Source: Plectrocnemia conspersa
Lineage: Eukaryota; Arthropoda; Insecta; Trichoptera; Polycentropodidae
Length of the DNA stretch: 64,000 nucleotides
Assembly (NCBI GenBank): GCA_009617715.1
Contig: VTFK01000281.1
Coordinates: forward strand, 558,001 to 622,000
Direction: 5' to 3'
Of this stretch, positions 38,991-50,942 are shown one piece after another (the stretch's first letter is position 1; each line of letters begins with the position of its first letter). The notes under the pieces were generated by a model. The model saw only the letters and a program-made list of their open reading frames with translations, had not been told where the DNA came from and did not search any database. Both the position numbers and the translations under genes were made by a program.

Positions 38991-40778
38991 ACGTTCATGT
39001 TGTGTATAAGATTTTATTTATATTGTTAAAAGTGTTCAGTGACCAATAATTAACGTTTCGGTTTTTATAAAGTGGTTCATAGCTGAGTGCTTTTCAAAAA
39101 AAAATTAAATTTTAAGAAATATTAAAAGTATTATCCGAATTTACTGAAAAAATTGCCATATTGGAAAATCTCAATCGGATACTTTTGATTGTCAATAAAA
39201 AAATATATTGTTTACGGTGGAAAAGATGGTATATCGACAGGATAAAAATATATATTTAATTTATCGATTCATCAAGAGGAATATCTGCTTTCATGTGCCT
39301 TACACTTATTTTATTGCAATATTTTAAATTACGCCTCGAAAGGTAATGAATTTATTTTAACAAAGGACGAGTATTTTCTCATATGTATATAGTATACACG
39401 TTTACTTGTATTCAGTTTATTTTAGTATCACTATATTATTTAAACTATTTACTTGACAGTGACTATCTAGTCACAATTTAATCATATAATTTCAGTGCAG
39501 TTAGAGAGCTAATGATTTTCTTTGATAGTTTTTGCAATTTGTCATAGATTAGAATTCACAAATTTTACGACTATTTACATACACGTGTCTATGAAATATA
39601 TATGTACAAATGGTTGATAATATATTCAAATGTGTATGCAATTATTTATAATTATAGTTTTAATTAGCAAATTGAAGTTACAATGTGTACAATAGTTGTT
39701 TTTATTATCAAAAAAGCTTTTTTTTTCAGTAAGCTGATGAAAAAAAGTGTTTTTTAATGTTACAATTGCAATTATATATGTTTATCGAAAATTATATATA
39801 TATATACGAAATGCAAAAAAATGTTGTTCATTGTCTATGTATATAAAATAATCGTTCTATAATATATACATATATATTTTGGTGTATATAAGTTATGTAT
39901 AGTTTTTTTTACGAAGGTCCAACATATCCAACATTATGTACATATTAAGTTTTAATGTAAAAGCTGTACTTCATCAATATGCATATATATACTTATATGT
40001 ATCTGAATCGAAAAATTGGTGCCTACATTTTTGTAACGATGTAAAAATTAAAGAGTTATTCAAAATTTTTTATATTCTTTAAAAAATGTACTAATATGGT
40101 ACATTATGTAATTATTTTTCCATTTGATTAATTGCCAGATACTTTTGTTTTTGTTCGTTTTTAAAATAATTGAAACATAATACCTCAAATGGAATTTGGT
40201 GCAAAAATATTATTACTTAATAAAAACACATACACGCACTTAACTTTTGTTTAATTTTGACACCTAACTTGCTTTCCACATTTTGCGAGACCTTACAATG
40301 TTAACTCTGTCAACTTTAATCGCATCACTTGAGCAACACAGGGTTTCGTATAGTCGCATGCTTGGGACCATTAAGGGAAGAATAAAAACAATCACTGAAT
40401 AATTTACTACGTCGATAATTAATAAGGTGCCAAATTATTTGTGTTCAATTAAAGATGATAGTGTTAACATTCAACGTACAACGCTTAATAAGCTGCAATA
40501 TTTCAATCAGCTATTAAATATATATGTATATATTATATTTATAATTAGTTATAAAATAATATCTTTTTGTGCATAAATTAGTAAAATCACGTTAATAACT
40601 TGTTTATATTATACTTAGTTCAATTTAAAATTGTAACATCCTTTTATAAAACTCGTTCAATTCAAATATTAGGTTTCATGAATAAATAAAAATATGTTTC
40701 AGAGTATTTATGACATTTATTTTATATAATTTTAATCTACATACAAATAAGTCCGTGTGCACTTATTGCGGTATATTT

Positions 40779-40847
<69 letters not shown>

Positions 40848-41139
40848 TTTTTTTCAATATATTTAAAAAAAATTGTATGGCTACGCATGCACGTATGTAT
40901 AAAGCTATGCAACAAACTAAAGTCATTATCGAGACTTAAGTCAAAATATATGCTAATTTATAAAGAAAAAATGTTGAAAAAACATTTGTAAAATTTTGTA
41001 GGGCAAAAATATGGGCAAGATCTCCTAAAATCAAAAAAATTTATCTTCAGAAGGCCAAATAATAAATCTATTATATTTATTTGAAAATAAAATAAATAAA
41101 TAACCTTGCAATAAAATGTATAATTTCAATGGTATTTTA
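38991..41139. other. Intergenic space between convergent NELF-A and MAEA
   Basis: It holds 3' UTR sequence of both genes. AATAAA at about 39194 may serve NELF-A, and the reverse-complement signal at 41076-41081 serves MAEA. A long TA microsatellite lies at 40782-40844. No gene was recognised. Confidence 0.5.
40782..40844. repeat. (TA)n microsatellite, ~62 bp
   Basis: An uninterrupted alternating A/T tract, flanked by AT-rich sequence. Confidence 0.95.
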
Positions 41140-44100
41140 CTACATGACGAAGACCTTTTCCACGACTCTCATACAGTACTTTTCCTTTGTTTTTGGACAT
41201 GTGATGACACCGTGTTCTCGCATCATCTCTTTGAGAGCCTGAAATTGTAAATGTTTTAATATTTTTTGGAATACTAAATTATAATATGTATTTTTACCTT
41301 TTCGCCGTATACTTGTCCATTCGGCAACATCATGGGATGATTATGTTCGTTGAGGGGTTCGCCAGAGATGCGGCAAACTAAACGGGATTGACTGCAATGA
41401 GCGTGCGGCAAACAAACGGCCAAAGAATTTAATGGTTCGCTGCACACTGGACATGAAGGTACTCTGCTCAATGCTGAATAGCACTGATTATATACAATAA
41501 ATTAAGGAAAAAATATTTTTTTGATACTTAATCTAGCGTCTAAAAACTAGATGCCACTTCAATCTGATATTTTAAAGACAAATTCATGCAAGTCTTTGAA
41601 TCGCAATCATGAATTTACTGTAACGCTCATTATTATCGCTAAAGTATAAGCATCAAATCAGACTCAATAATGTTTTATAAAAAGGATATGGCGTCTTAAG
41701 TGCAGAAAGACCAGCTTGTAATGCGACACTAAAAACAGTCTGCGAAGGAAGTTGCAAAAGTCGATAGTTCTCTTGGCGGAATTGTTGCACTAAACGATGC
41801 CAACGGATTTCGTCAAACAAATCTTTATATGGTTGAACATCTGAAAATATCATTTGTATAGAAAAATAACAACTTAAAATTCTATAAACGTACAAAATTA
41901 AAATACCTGTATTGGGAGAAAAGGCCAGCATTCCCATGCACTGTTGTATTTCCGGCAACTGTCCCTCTTCATAACTCGAAAAGAACTTCTTTGAGTATCT
42001 AACTGCTTCGATGCGCTTATCTTGGCGAACTAATTCTATGTATTCCTACGAAGTAAAGCAGCGTTTCATTCGTAATCATTTGGTCATATTGCAATAATTT
42101 TACCTGTAATCTAATTTTAAACTCCATACTCGACTTGAGCTTCCTGAGCTTTGATTTATTGTCAACGCACCATTGTAGGCAGCGAGCTGTGTCATGATTG
42201 ACCAAGTCTTCTTCAACTTCTCTGGCTACCATAAATATATCTAAAAGAGAAGCATTAATTATTTATTTACATTTAATCATATCTAGTTTCCTAATATTAC
42301 TCACCGACGTTAGTCAAATCTCTCAAATTCGTCTTATCGGCTAATTCGTTAGCCGTTTGGTAATAGCCATGCCGGAGAAGATATTCGATAAGCATTCTAA
42401 CTAAACGAGTTTCGCGCCATTGATTGATAGTCGACTGTAATATTGAAATATATATTAATTTCAATTCTATCGGGGGAAAAAACAAGAGCATAAATAAATT
42501 ACCTGCGATGTGTTAGGATCGGCCACGGCTTCGGCGTGCTCCTTCAAATGTTCCAATCTTCGCTTGCAAACACAGCCAGCTCTCAGCTCCTCGGTTATAG
42601 CTTCGGACGACTTACGCTTCATGGTTTGTAATCGCTCAACCTAAAATATAATAAAATTAGCACTGCATGTAGGTAAGAATATTTTAATGCTAACTAATAG
42701 AGAACAATAGAACATAACAATCTATAATCAGTTTCAGTTCAATGAACACTAGTGAAATACTATACTGCAGATTAGGTTTCACACATATAATATAATATGT
42801 GCATGTGTATTATTTCATACAGTAACCATTAACATACATATGTTTTATATTTTCTGTTGTAACATGACAGGCGTAAGCACACATATTACGACCGAATAAA
42901 CAATCAACAATTACTAAGTAATGAGACACCAGACTAAAATCAAAGTCTGTAAATCTATTTTAATTCATTATAAACTACTATTACAGCTTGCAATCAATAG
43001 ATAATTTTATTTTAATAATCCATCACAATATTAATTCGTAAGGTTAGGAAAATCTCAGTAAACCTAATTTGTAAGATCGACTGAAATTAAAATTATATAA
43101 ATAATTACTAATTATGAACTTCCAGACAGGATAAAAATTGAAAAAGAGCAGATCAAGAAATAACCACACGAGTGAAATGATAATTCTCAGCAGTGTTAAT
43201 GAAATATTATATTTATAAAATCTACTTTGATTAAAAATTATATAAAAAATGGTGGCAATGTTCTTATTTAGAAGAATATTTGGTGACCCAACAATATTCA
43301 CATATTTATGCTGGTCTAGAATATTATTATACATAAGGCATAATTGATTGAACTGGCCGTTACATAGTTTATAAATATAATAATTTATATACAAAGGTAT
43401 GTGACAATATTTTTAAACGTATAAAAAATATCTTAAAAAGGCAAGTAACAAATCAAATAAGTAATTTTTAAGTCCGAGGGAAAGTAAGAGAACAGGATAA
43501 AATCAAAAAATGCAAGCATTTCGATAAAAGCTATATTTTTAAAGGGAACTTTTAGATTAAAATGGAATAAAACTGAATCTAAGCTGTCCATAGGACAAAA
43601 ATACTTACCATTCCACCGAGTAATCTTGTAATTTCGTCGGCTGGCACATTTTCCTTGTTCAAACCGTTTTCGATCTCGTTAACTACATTTTGTACTTGAC
43701 GCACTTCACTGTCGAGCGTCTTTTGAGCTTGTCGATATTTTTTATTGAATATTTCATACGGAACCTAAAAATATATAAAAAAAAACAAGTATATTTTGTA
43801 ACCATTCGCAGAAATTAGTTCTACCCACTTTAGAATATTATTGTATCGAATTTAACCCTTTGAGCGGTATGGCCGTACATGTACGGTGGTCGATCTTTCA
43901 CTATTTTACAGTACCCCAGATAGTTACATATTTAAATATATAGCTGAATAAAAAATAGATAAAGAACATTATATTTATATAATAAAATTTTCAAATTAGT
44001 AAAATAAATAAACACAATAAAACATTGACTATAATGTACTATAAATGCAATTATGGAAAATTACTAAAAAATGAATAAATCCCTATTTTAACCACCACAG

Positions 44101-44475
44101 ACCGATCAATTAATTAAATTAACAATTTGTGTAATCATATAATTGAGCATCGAATTGTTATTTATTAAAAAATAATATAGCTAATTTGTATTGTTGTAAT
44201 AATTTGCCATTAAAATGTAGACACGTGTATGGAACACGTTGAGGTCGAATTGCGTAAACAATCGGTTCAATAGACCTACTCGAAATAATCTGAGCGAAAC
44301 GAAGCTTTACATATTTATATTTTTACATTAATTAAAAATATGTATGAAAATCCTTGCTTGTCGGCGATTGATGCTGAACAATAAAATTTCACGTCTCATA
44401 CAATGCACAATTTGTCGACGAAGCTGTCAACGTTACCTTCAACGTTGGGTGTTCCAAGGACTTAATGTCGTTCAT
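41140..44475 (-). CDS. Maea: MAEA, E3 ubiquitin ligase subunit of the CTLH/GID complex, 9 exons, 392 aa
   Basis: MAEA pairs with RMND5 as the catalytic RING pair of the CTLH (GID) ubiquitin ligase. Minus-strand exons: 44437-44475, 43609-43764, 42503-42640, 42305-42434, 42104-42240, 41907-42045, 41690-41840, 41298-41487, 41140-41238 (1179 nt, in phase). Length is close to human MAEA (396 aa). It starts [13 protein letters not shown] then [10 protein letters not shown], like the vertebrate LxYPTLKVPYE. A coiled coil follows, then LisH (about 117-146, [17 protein letters not shown]), CTLH/CRA (about 155-290, [43 protein letters not shown]), and a degenerate RING from C309 ([28 protein letters not shown]). 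Intron 7 (41488-41689) looks U12-type with AT-AA ends. A conventional but weak GT-AG alternative (exons 41664-41840 and 41298-41473) is also in frame but loses the conserved P-Q-C-Y. Confidence 0.96.
41488..41689 (-). other. Putative U12-type (minor spliceosome) AT-AA intron in MAEA
   Basis: Read on the minus strand, the intron begins ATATCCTTTTT immediately after ACGCC. The U12 donor consensus is ATATCCTT. Near its end is TTCCTTAAT (41501-41509), close to the U12 branch consensus TTCCTTAAC. The branch A at 41502 lies 14 nt before the proposed end at 41488, within the usual short spacing. No polypyrimidine tract precedes the acceptor. Splicing here gives K-T-P-Q-C-Y-S in frame. Confidence 0.7.
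42868..43010 (-). repeat. SINE 3' half, copy in MAEA intron 2
   Basis: The plus-strand text 'aataaacaatcaacaattactaagta' and 'caccagactaaaatca' matches 32105-32165 block for block. It is therefore the same minus-strand SINE, here 5'-truncated, lacking the tRNA-like head. Confidence 0.65.
43852..43990 (+). repeat. TTAA-CCCTTTGAGCGG element with ACATGT palindrome, copy 1
   Basis: TTAA (43852-43855) is followed by CCCTTTGAGCGG and a 14-bp palindrome CCGTACATGTACGG (43873-43886). Then comes TGGTCGATCTTTCACTATTT. It aligns over more than 110 bp with 63363-63480. The TTAA-CCC end suggests a piggyBac-like element. It sits in MAEA intron 1. Confidence 0.65.
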
Positions 44476-44959
44476 TTTGTATTATATTTCGCGGATGTAG
44501 CGCGAAATTGTTCAGTAAAAACTTCCAAACGGCGATTGCGTTCGCTCGTAACAAAACAAAAGAAAGGCGAGCGACAAAACAAAATCACAGCGACGCACTA
44601 CGACAGCTGACTAGGTATCTCTGCTTTTGGTCGAAAGCGATCGTTCTTTGTCCTTTGTTTATTTGTATTTTTTAAATGTGGCTTAAATATATTTTAAGTT
44701 GAGGTTAAATATAAAATATAAATTTTATTGAAAAACTGTTTTTATGAAAGTTGTTTAATGTTAATAAATAATCAATTATTTTTATACAAGGTTTTAGGCT
44801 GCTTCGAGATATTGCTATTTTCTCGTGAGCAAACTGGGAGTTCGTTCAATTCGTATGAGATAATGCACACCTGTTGAAGTAATTTGTGTCTGTCCTTTTA
44901 TCATGTCTTCATGTTTTCAGTTAAATGTGTATACGTATGTGTGTGTGCTCGTATATGTA

Positions 44960-45170
44960 CAGTAAGCCCCCCAACAATACGGTAAATTGGGGATGTGCTA
45001 TTTGAGTGTCCGTTATTTTATGTGTGAGCGAGCCAAAGGGAGATATCTCACTACACGCGCCTGATTCATACGTACATATTGCAAAAAATTGTATAAGTAT
45101 TTTCTAGTCCCCCAACTATACGCATCCAAATAGCACGCCCCCAATTTACCGTGTTATTGGGGGTCTACTG
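44960..45170. mobile_element. pogo/Tigger-like MITE (211 bp), TA-flanked
   Basis: It starts CAGTAAGCCCCCCAACAATA and its inverted other end reads CAGTAGACCCCCAATAACAC. Both continue into CGGTAAATTGGGG. TA flanks both sides. The ~33-bp imperfect inverted termini and TA duplication fit a non-autonomous pogo/Tigger element. It is non-coding. Confidence 0.85.
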
Positions 45171-46019
45171 TATGTATGCATACTTGTGTATGTGTATATA
45201 TAGATATTTAGATGTGTTTTTAAATTATAATATATTTTATGCTTTCAGCTATCGTGACGCATTAGGATAACCTGTCAAGCCATGGTGGTCTTAATTTTAA
45301 TAAATAAAACAAAAATTGCCCATATCTGGCTGCTGTTTTTTTATTAAAGTCATAGTCTCTCAACTTGTTTAAATGTATGCGTATTATTAGTTAATTATTT
45401 ACTTTCATTTTTATAATTGTTAGTATGAAGGTGGTTAAAAATAAAAATATTTCTTTATGACATCGGAGAACGGTTTATGACATTGCCTTGTTGTACGTAA
45501 ATTCCCAGTTTTTGCCGTCATATAGTATGTATACTAACTTTTTTCCAAGAATTGTGTAATAAAGATTGCAAAAATAACAGTGCAAAGGGTTAAACCGTTT
45601 AAATTTTCAATGTGTACATATTTTTTAGCGTAAACTTTGATTGTATAGATGTACATAAGGTAATTCTCTAAAGTGGGAACCATTGTCCTCGTGCCCCCCC
45701 CTCCCCTCTTAAATCTGTCAAATTTTACAATAAAATGCAATATATCAAATAGTATAAAACATGACAAAATTAACATACCATTAAAGAGTAAAAAAAAAAC
45801 ACAAAAATTAATTAATTATAGAATTAGCCAACAAATTTTGTATTATAATAAAAATTTACTTAATTATTTGTAATTTCTACTTAAATAAATGAAGCTTGAA
45901 ATTATAAATACATGTGTATACTTTTTATAATAATAATAATGATGGGTTTCTACCATGATCTGTCAAATAATAAATTTAAATAATTCACAATTAATTAATT
46001 TTACAATTATTTTAATATA

Positions 46020-46099
46020 CAATTTATAAAATATGCCGCCCCCAAGCAAGTGCCACCTGGGGCAGTCCCCCCCCTCACCCCTCCATAGCTACGTCACTG
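46020..46099 (-). mobile_element. Terminus of a hAT-like DNA transposon
   Basis: On the minus strand it reads CAGTGACGTAGCTATGGAGG, then a G-run and TGCCCCAGGTGGCAC. CAGTGGCGTAGCTA-type ends followed by a G-rich tract are common in hAT-like elements. The opposite end was not found, so only one terminus is reported. Confidence 0.5.
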
Positions 46100-46504
46100 C
46101 TTCTCAGACATTTTCAAACAAACAAAAAATCTGAGGTGATCTTTTTTTTAGCTTTCGCAGCATCGCTAAGTGAATAAAAATTCCATGATTTTTTTATAGT
46201 TGGACGGCGCTAATTGCGCGTATACAAGCTTCCAATGCCGTGTTAAAAATAATCAAATAGCACCTCCATTCGGAATAAATGGCGCCCCAAGTGACCTTCC
46301 ATACAGCTATTATCCCGCTACTTGGGCCGGCCCTAAGTACCTTTAATTGTGCCATCTAAACGAATAACTGGTACGAACAAAATAAGCTACTCCTAAGATA
46401 ACCATTAAGTACATAGAAACAGTATATGCGAGCTTTGGAAGACTTAAAAAGGCTTTTAAATATTACTACAATAACTGGCTACAAACTAAAAAATTATATG
46501 CCTG

Positions 46505-46660
46505 CACTACATTCTCTCGAAGTTGGCCAAGGCTGGCCAAGGACGGAGAATGTAGTGGGTTACTTCGGTAGATTTCGGTTCTCCATGCTCTAAAATCTCT
46601 CGGAAGTTGTCCGAGGCTTACCAAGAATGGAGCGTAAAGTGGGGGTAATTGAGTCGACTT
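46505..46660. repeat. Short tandem/inverted repeat cluster
   Basis: CACTACATTCTC (46505-46516) is the perfect inverse of GAGAATGTAGTG (46546-46557). Between them GGCCAAGGCTGGCCAAGGA is an internal duplication. A diverged second unit (CTCTCGGAAGTTGTCCGAGGC..CCAAGAATGGAG) follows about 86 bp later. Confidence 0.6.
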
Positions 46661-47319
46661 GGCTAGCTTCGAGCGCTTCCAAACTGTGCCAGCATTTGTT
46701 CCGAGTGGTGAGAGAAATAATGGCATGGTGGTTCACATACTGCGATAGAACGAGTAGTCGGTTCTACTTCAGTATACGCATAGGCGTCACGTGATTTGCA
46801 CGTATGATGGGCGGTACAATGTGGTCACAGGAGCAAACGATTTGTTTTTTAGAACTACTTTAGTCGCAGCCATGTATTTGGGGCCCAGATAATAGAGGGC
46901 ACAAAGACAAAAAAGATTCACGATGCCTGGGTGCAAATCTAATTAACGAATAAAATTCCGGTGGAGATATTAAAGAAAGAGAAAGATTCCCTTTTGCCAC
47001 TTACAGGAGCTATAATCGGAAAATAGCATTGTCGCTAAAATCTGGATCATTTGGTTTTGATTTTTTTTGTGTTCAAAACAAGCACATAATTATCATGCCG
47101 GGAAGCGTACGCGCAAATGAAATCCCCGAGAGTGTGGGTGCTACTCGAAGTCGGCGATCTTAGACGACTTCAGTTGTAACTTCGGTTAACAACTTCAAGA
47201 GAGTGTATTGATAAGACTTAAAAAAACTTAAAAAGTCGGCCCTTGAATAATTTTTAATTTTTATTAATACTTTTTACATTCTAAATACACAATAATGTGT
47301 TCTTTAAAAAAGATTTTGG

Positions 47320-47460
47320 CAGACGGATGGTGACAGGTGGCAATTATATACAGATTGAGCCGCTAAAGTAGTATTTTTAATACAAGTTTGTGCGACGGGA
47401 TGGTGACTGGTTGCAATTAAACACAGATTGAGCAGCTGCAGTAGTATTTTATTGACGATT
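47320..47460 (+). repeat. Tandem pair of a ~70-bp dispersed repeat
   Basis: Two units, GACGGATGGTGACAGGTGGC..CAGATTGAGCCGCT and GACGGGATGGTGACTGGTTG..CAGATTGAGCAGCT, each lead into AGTAGTATTTT. A third, inverted, copy lies at 30330-30430. Confidence 0.65.
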
Positions 47461-49054
47461 TATGAAGTTTTTACATGGTTATTTACAACATTATACATAG
47501 AGTTTATATGTTTGTTATATAAATATATGCGGGTGAACAATGGGCGAGGCACCATCGGCGGTTGTCTTACTGTCGAGATCCACCAAAAGAACGTGCTGTC
47601 CTCCGCTGCCGTCACGTAGATGTCACATTTTCGTTAGATTTGGACAGCATTTAGAACCGCTCGTAACGATCAGCCTCCTGGCGGTTTTTTTGACGAACAC
47701 AAAATAATTCGTAATTCTCATTTGGACGGCGTCGTGTTTGATTCGTTGTTTTTCTTTTGCTTGTGAGCCTCATTTGAACACATTATTACTATTCTACGTA
47801 CCGAGCAAGACTGCTTGTTGTTCGCGGCGCGTTCGTTCGTTTTGTTCTTTATGAAAAATATTTCAACGAACGGCTCGCACGTGTATACCTTTAGTATTAC
47901 CTAGTTTTGGTTATATTGAATGAATAAATAAATACATAAATAGCCCCCATACGATATTTTTTTAAATATTTGTCGATTCTTAAAACAATAAATCATTTAT
48001 TATATCGCCTTACAAAACATTATCCTTAAATTATTACATAGATATTTGCGTCGGAATTTTAGTCACATATTTAGTAATATGACTACTAGTGAGGAATACA
48101 TTTTATTAAGAGATTAATTTTTATGTTTTAAAATATTTTTTAGTAAAAAGTAAAATAAAATTATTTATACAACTTTTTTGTTGTAAGCCAGTGTTGTTAA
48201 ACTGTCAGCCTACGAACAAATTAATGTTTTTATATTTAATTGAGAAATATCAGCTTAAAAAAGGTTACCTCGGATATTTTTGTTTGTATACCTGTTTGTA
48301 TTTTGTTTATATGTTTGTGGCTTTTTTAGTTCTCACCAGCATCCGTAAACTAACAAAAATGTCCAAAGCGACCTTTTTATCAGCCACTTTGGACTCTGAA
48401 ATGTGCCACGGTCAAAGCTTCATCGGCCGCCCCCGCTCAATACATAAAAATATTATCTAAAATATATGCGGCATTAAAAATACTACAAAAAAAAAAAATA
48501 ATATTGACAAAAATATAACACAACTGTGGTCAACTATTTATATACAAATATATATATTTATTGTATTATGGCGGCATTCTGGTAATTAACACAAAGTTAA
48601 TTAAAAAAAATGATGTTCTTGCATGCGAGAACATACTTGTTTTACGCGATATTTTTTAACCTATCTGCTAATTTTAATGAAGGATCAATAATATTTATTT
48701 TTAAAAACCTAATTTTTATTTTTATGCATTGATTAACGTTATATTTTGTGGAACTTATTTACTGCACGAATCAAGGCATAGGTATAGTGCATTCCATATA
48801 TTTTTGCGGATCGAAAGAAATGTTGACGAACTTTTAGTATATTGATTTAAAAAAAATATTCAAGTTATTTTAAATAAATTTATATTATATACATAAAGTA
48901 AAATGATTCAGAAAATAAGTTTATTAAAAGAGTGAAGTTTTTGCATTATTAAAAAAATATTGATCAAATAATATTGAGTATTTGCATTGCAATTGATTTA
49001 AATTGCAGCATTGGCAATTTTATTTTGCTTAGAAGGAGGGGTCGTCGATTATAT

Positions 49055-49920
49055 TGTCGCTTGTTTCGCGAGCGCGCATTCGAAGCGGCCGGCGAAAAGG
49101 CTGCGCGCGGTCGCCGGCCCAGTAGCGCGTGTCGGCGGCGCGTCCTACTGCGAGCCGCCATCTTGGATGCCGCCGAGCGCCCGCGACGCGACCCGGTCGG
49201 CGGATTGGTGCGCTAGTCGGCTACCCGGTGAGTGCATGGACGTCGGATAGCTCGTCGGCGTTAAGGTGCGGTCTCGCGCGGCGTCTGGGACCGCGCGGAA
49301 GGCCGGGGACGGCGACCCGCCCCCGCCCGGCGTCCCGCCATTTTAGCGGCGGCGGACGACGCCCGCCGCTCGCCGCTTCTCGTCATCCCGCCCCTCGCTC
49401 TTCCGCCGGCGACGAGGGCTCGGCGCGGCGATCGGCGACGGGGGCCCGACCTCTCCCCGGCGCGTCGGTGTCGCGTTGCGCAATCGCAGCGGCTCCGCTC
49501 GGCGTCGTCTCCGACTCCTCGCGGAGCCGAGTTTCCGGCGCGGCGCGAAGGTTCCCGGACGAGACTTGTTGCTTTTTTCGGCGGAGGCGTCTCGGACGCC
49601 GTCAGCTGTTAGTCGGCAGCTCTTGGACGCGTGAGAGTCGGGAGAATCGTCTTATCGCGCGATAAGCACTCGTTCGCGTGCACGTGGCGGGTGACGTTCG
49701 TCGACGGGACGCGAACTTTCTATTCGAAACGGTTTATTTACGTCGCCGGTCGCGCCGGCGTTCGAACGCGTCTCGCGGCCGCTCCGCGTGACGTTTCGCA
49801 AACGAATCGCAGGTTTGTTTACCTAGCCGATCTGACGATTTGCCGAGTTGACTACTTGACGACGGGCGGCTTTTTCGATTTCGAGGCCTGCGTTTTCGAT
49901 TTCGCTCCCCTGACACACTA
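49055..49920 (+). promoter_or_regulatory. CpG-rich island, likely promoter and 5' untranslated first exon
   Basis: Base composition changes abruptly from AT-rich to strongly GC/CpG-rich for about 860 bp. Overlapping open frames on both strands are a by-product of composition, with no family resemblance. A good plus-strand splice donor (CCG|GTGAGTGC) follows 49227. A perfect 16-bp palindrome CTTATCGCGCGATAAG lies at 49651-49666. It most likely starts a gene whose coding exons lie beyond the window. Confidence 0.5.
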
Positions 49921-50942
49921 ACCCCCCCTCCCCACCCCGCCCATCTCCCCCGCGCACTAATCGTTATATCGCACAAAACAAAAGAATCGTCGATTATAAA
50001 AACGAGTGAAAGTTTTATTTCAAAGAGGAAAACAACTTCTAAAGTGACAAAACAATCTTTTTAATTTGTTTCTTATTCGTTGATCCATGTGTCGTCGCAT
50101 ATACATATGTATGCACTCTGGGATGTGTTGCTATATTTTAATGACCGACTAACCTTTTTTATTTATTAAGAATGAATGTTAAAAAGTACCAATATAAATG
50201 TTGATATAAATGTCAAAATAAGTCCATATGGAATCAAAACTCGAGTATCTGTCATCACTATGATTTTTGTTTATCCGAGAGATCGCAAACAGAATGGCTT
50301 CCCCATTAATTAAATAATCATTTGAGAATATATTCAGTAAGACTACCTCTTATAATTTAAACTATTAAATTCATCGAACGTTAACCTCTTTCCGCTTCGG
50401 AGCTGCTAATTGCAACTGAATATTTATTGCTCGTATGTTCGCATCGACAAAATAGCAAATCGTTAATATCTATTGTTTAGTTCTCATCAATAAAAAACAC
50501 TTCATTCAAATTCATACAGGTAAACAAATAACAGTCTTATAAAATATCTAATCAAAGTCAAATCTCTTGATAGTTCATTTTTAGCCATTCCTGGATCGCA
50601 AGCTTCGAGGCGCTAACATGTAACCAATTTCAATAGTCGATTTCTTTTATTTGTTGCAACCTGTAATTCAAACAATGCTGTGAAGTAATATTAGGATACA
50701 TTTCGACTATTTTAGTGGTTACTCCAGAATAATGCTTATGCACTTCCTGAACATACATTTTTGTTAATGATTTGTGTATATAATCAAATTGTATATTAAT
50801 ATCTTCAGTGTTTTCTTAGCCAATTCCAGCTTACGCAAGCTAACATGTATTCAGATATATATACAATTTTAACCAATGTCTCATTCGATCATTAATTTCT
50901 AAAAGTAATTCTTATCTAATATATAAATATTAAAGTTTTAGA

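Larger units (their letters stand above)
44476..49050. other. Intergenic repeat-rich region upstream of MAEA
   Basis: The stretch 44476-44640 is probably the MAEA promoter. The rest carries a pogo-like MITE (44960-45170), a hAT-like terminus (46099), a tandem/inverted repeat (46505-46660) and a tandem pair of the dispersed repeat (47320-47460). No host exon was recognised. Confidence 0.5.

Noticed and set aside
40757..40939. 60-codon frame with an Ile-Tyr repeat
   Set aside because: It is a translation of the TA microsatellite.
43852..45593. TTAACCCTTTG at 43852 and inverted CAAAGGGTTAA ending 45593 as the two ends of one 1.7-kb element
   Set aside because: The ends share only about seven bases beyond TTAA, and the interval contains the first coding exon of MAEA and a separate MITE.
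46920..47010. THAP-like start (MPGCKSN ... RFPFAT) as a THAP-domain pseudogene
   Set aside because: A stop follows immediately, the remaining zinc ligands and conserved Trp cannot be placed, and the resemblance is too short.
49129..49665. 178-codon open frame in the CpG island as a protein
   Set aside because: It is Arg/Ala/Ser-rich with frames open in several phases and on both strands, and has no family resemblance. This is what GC-rich noncoding DNA produces.
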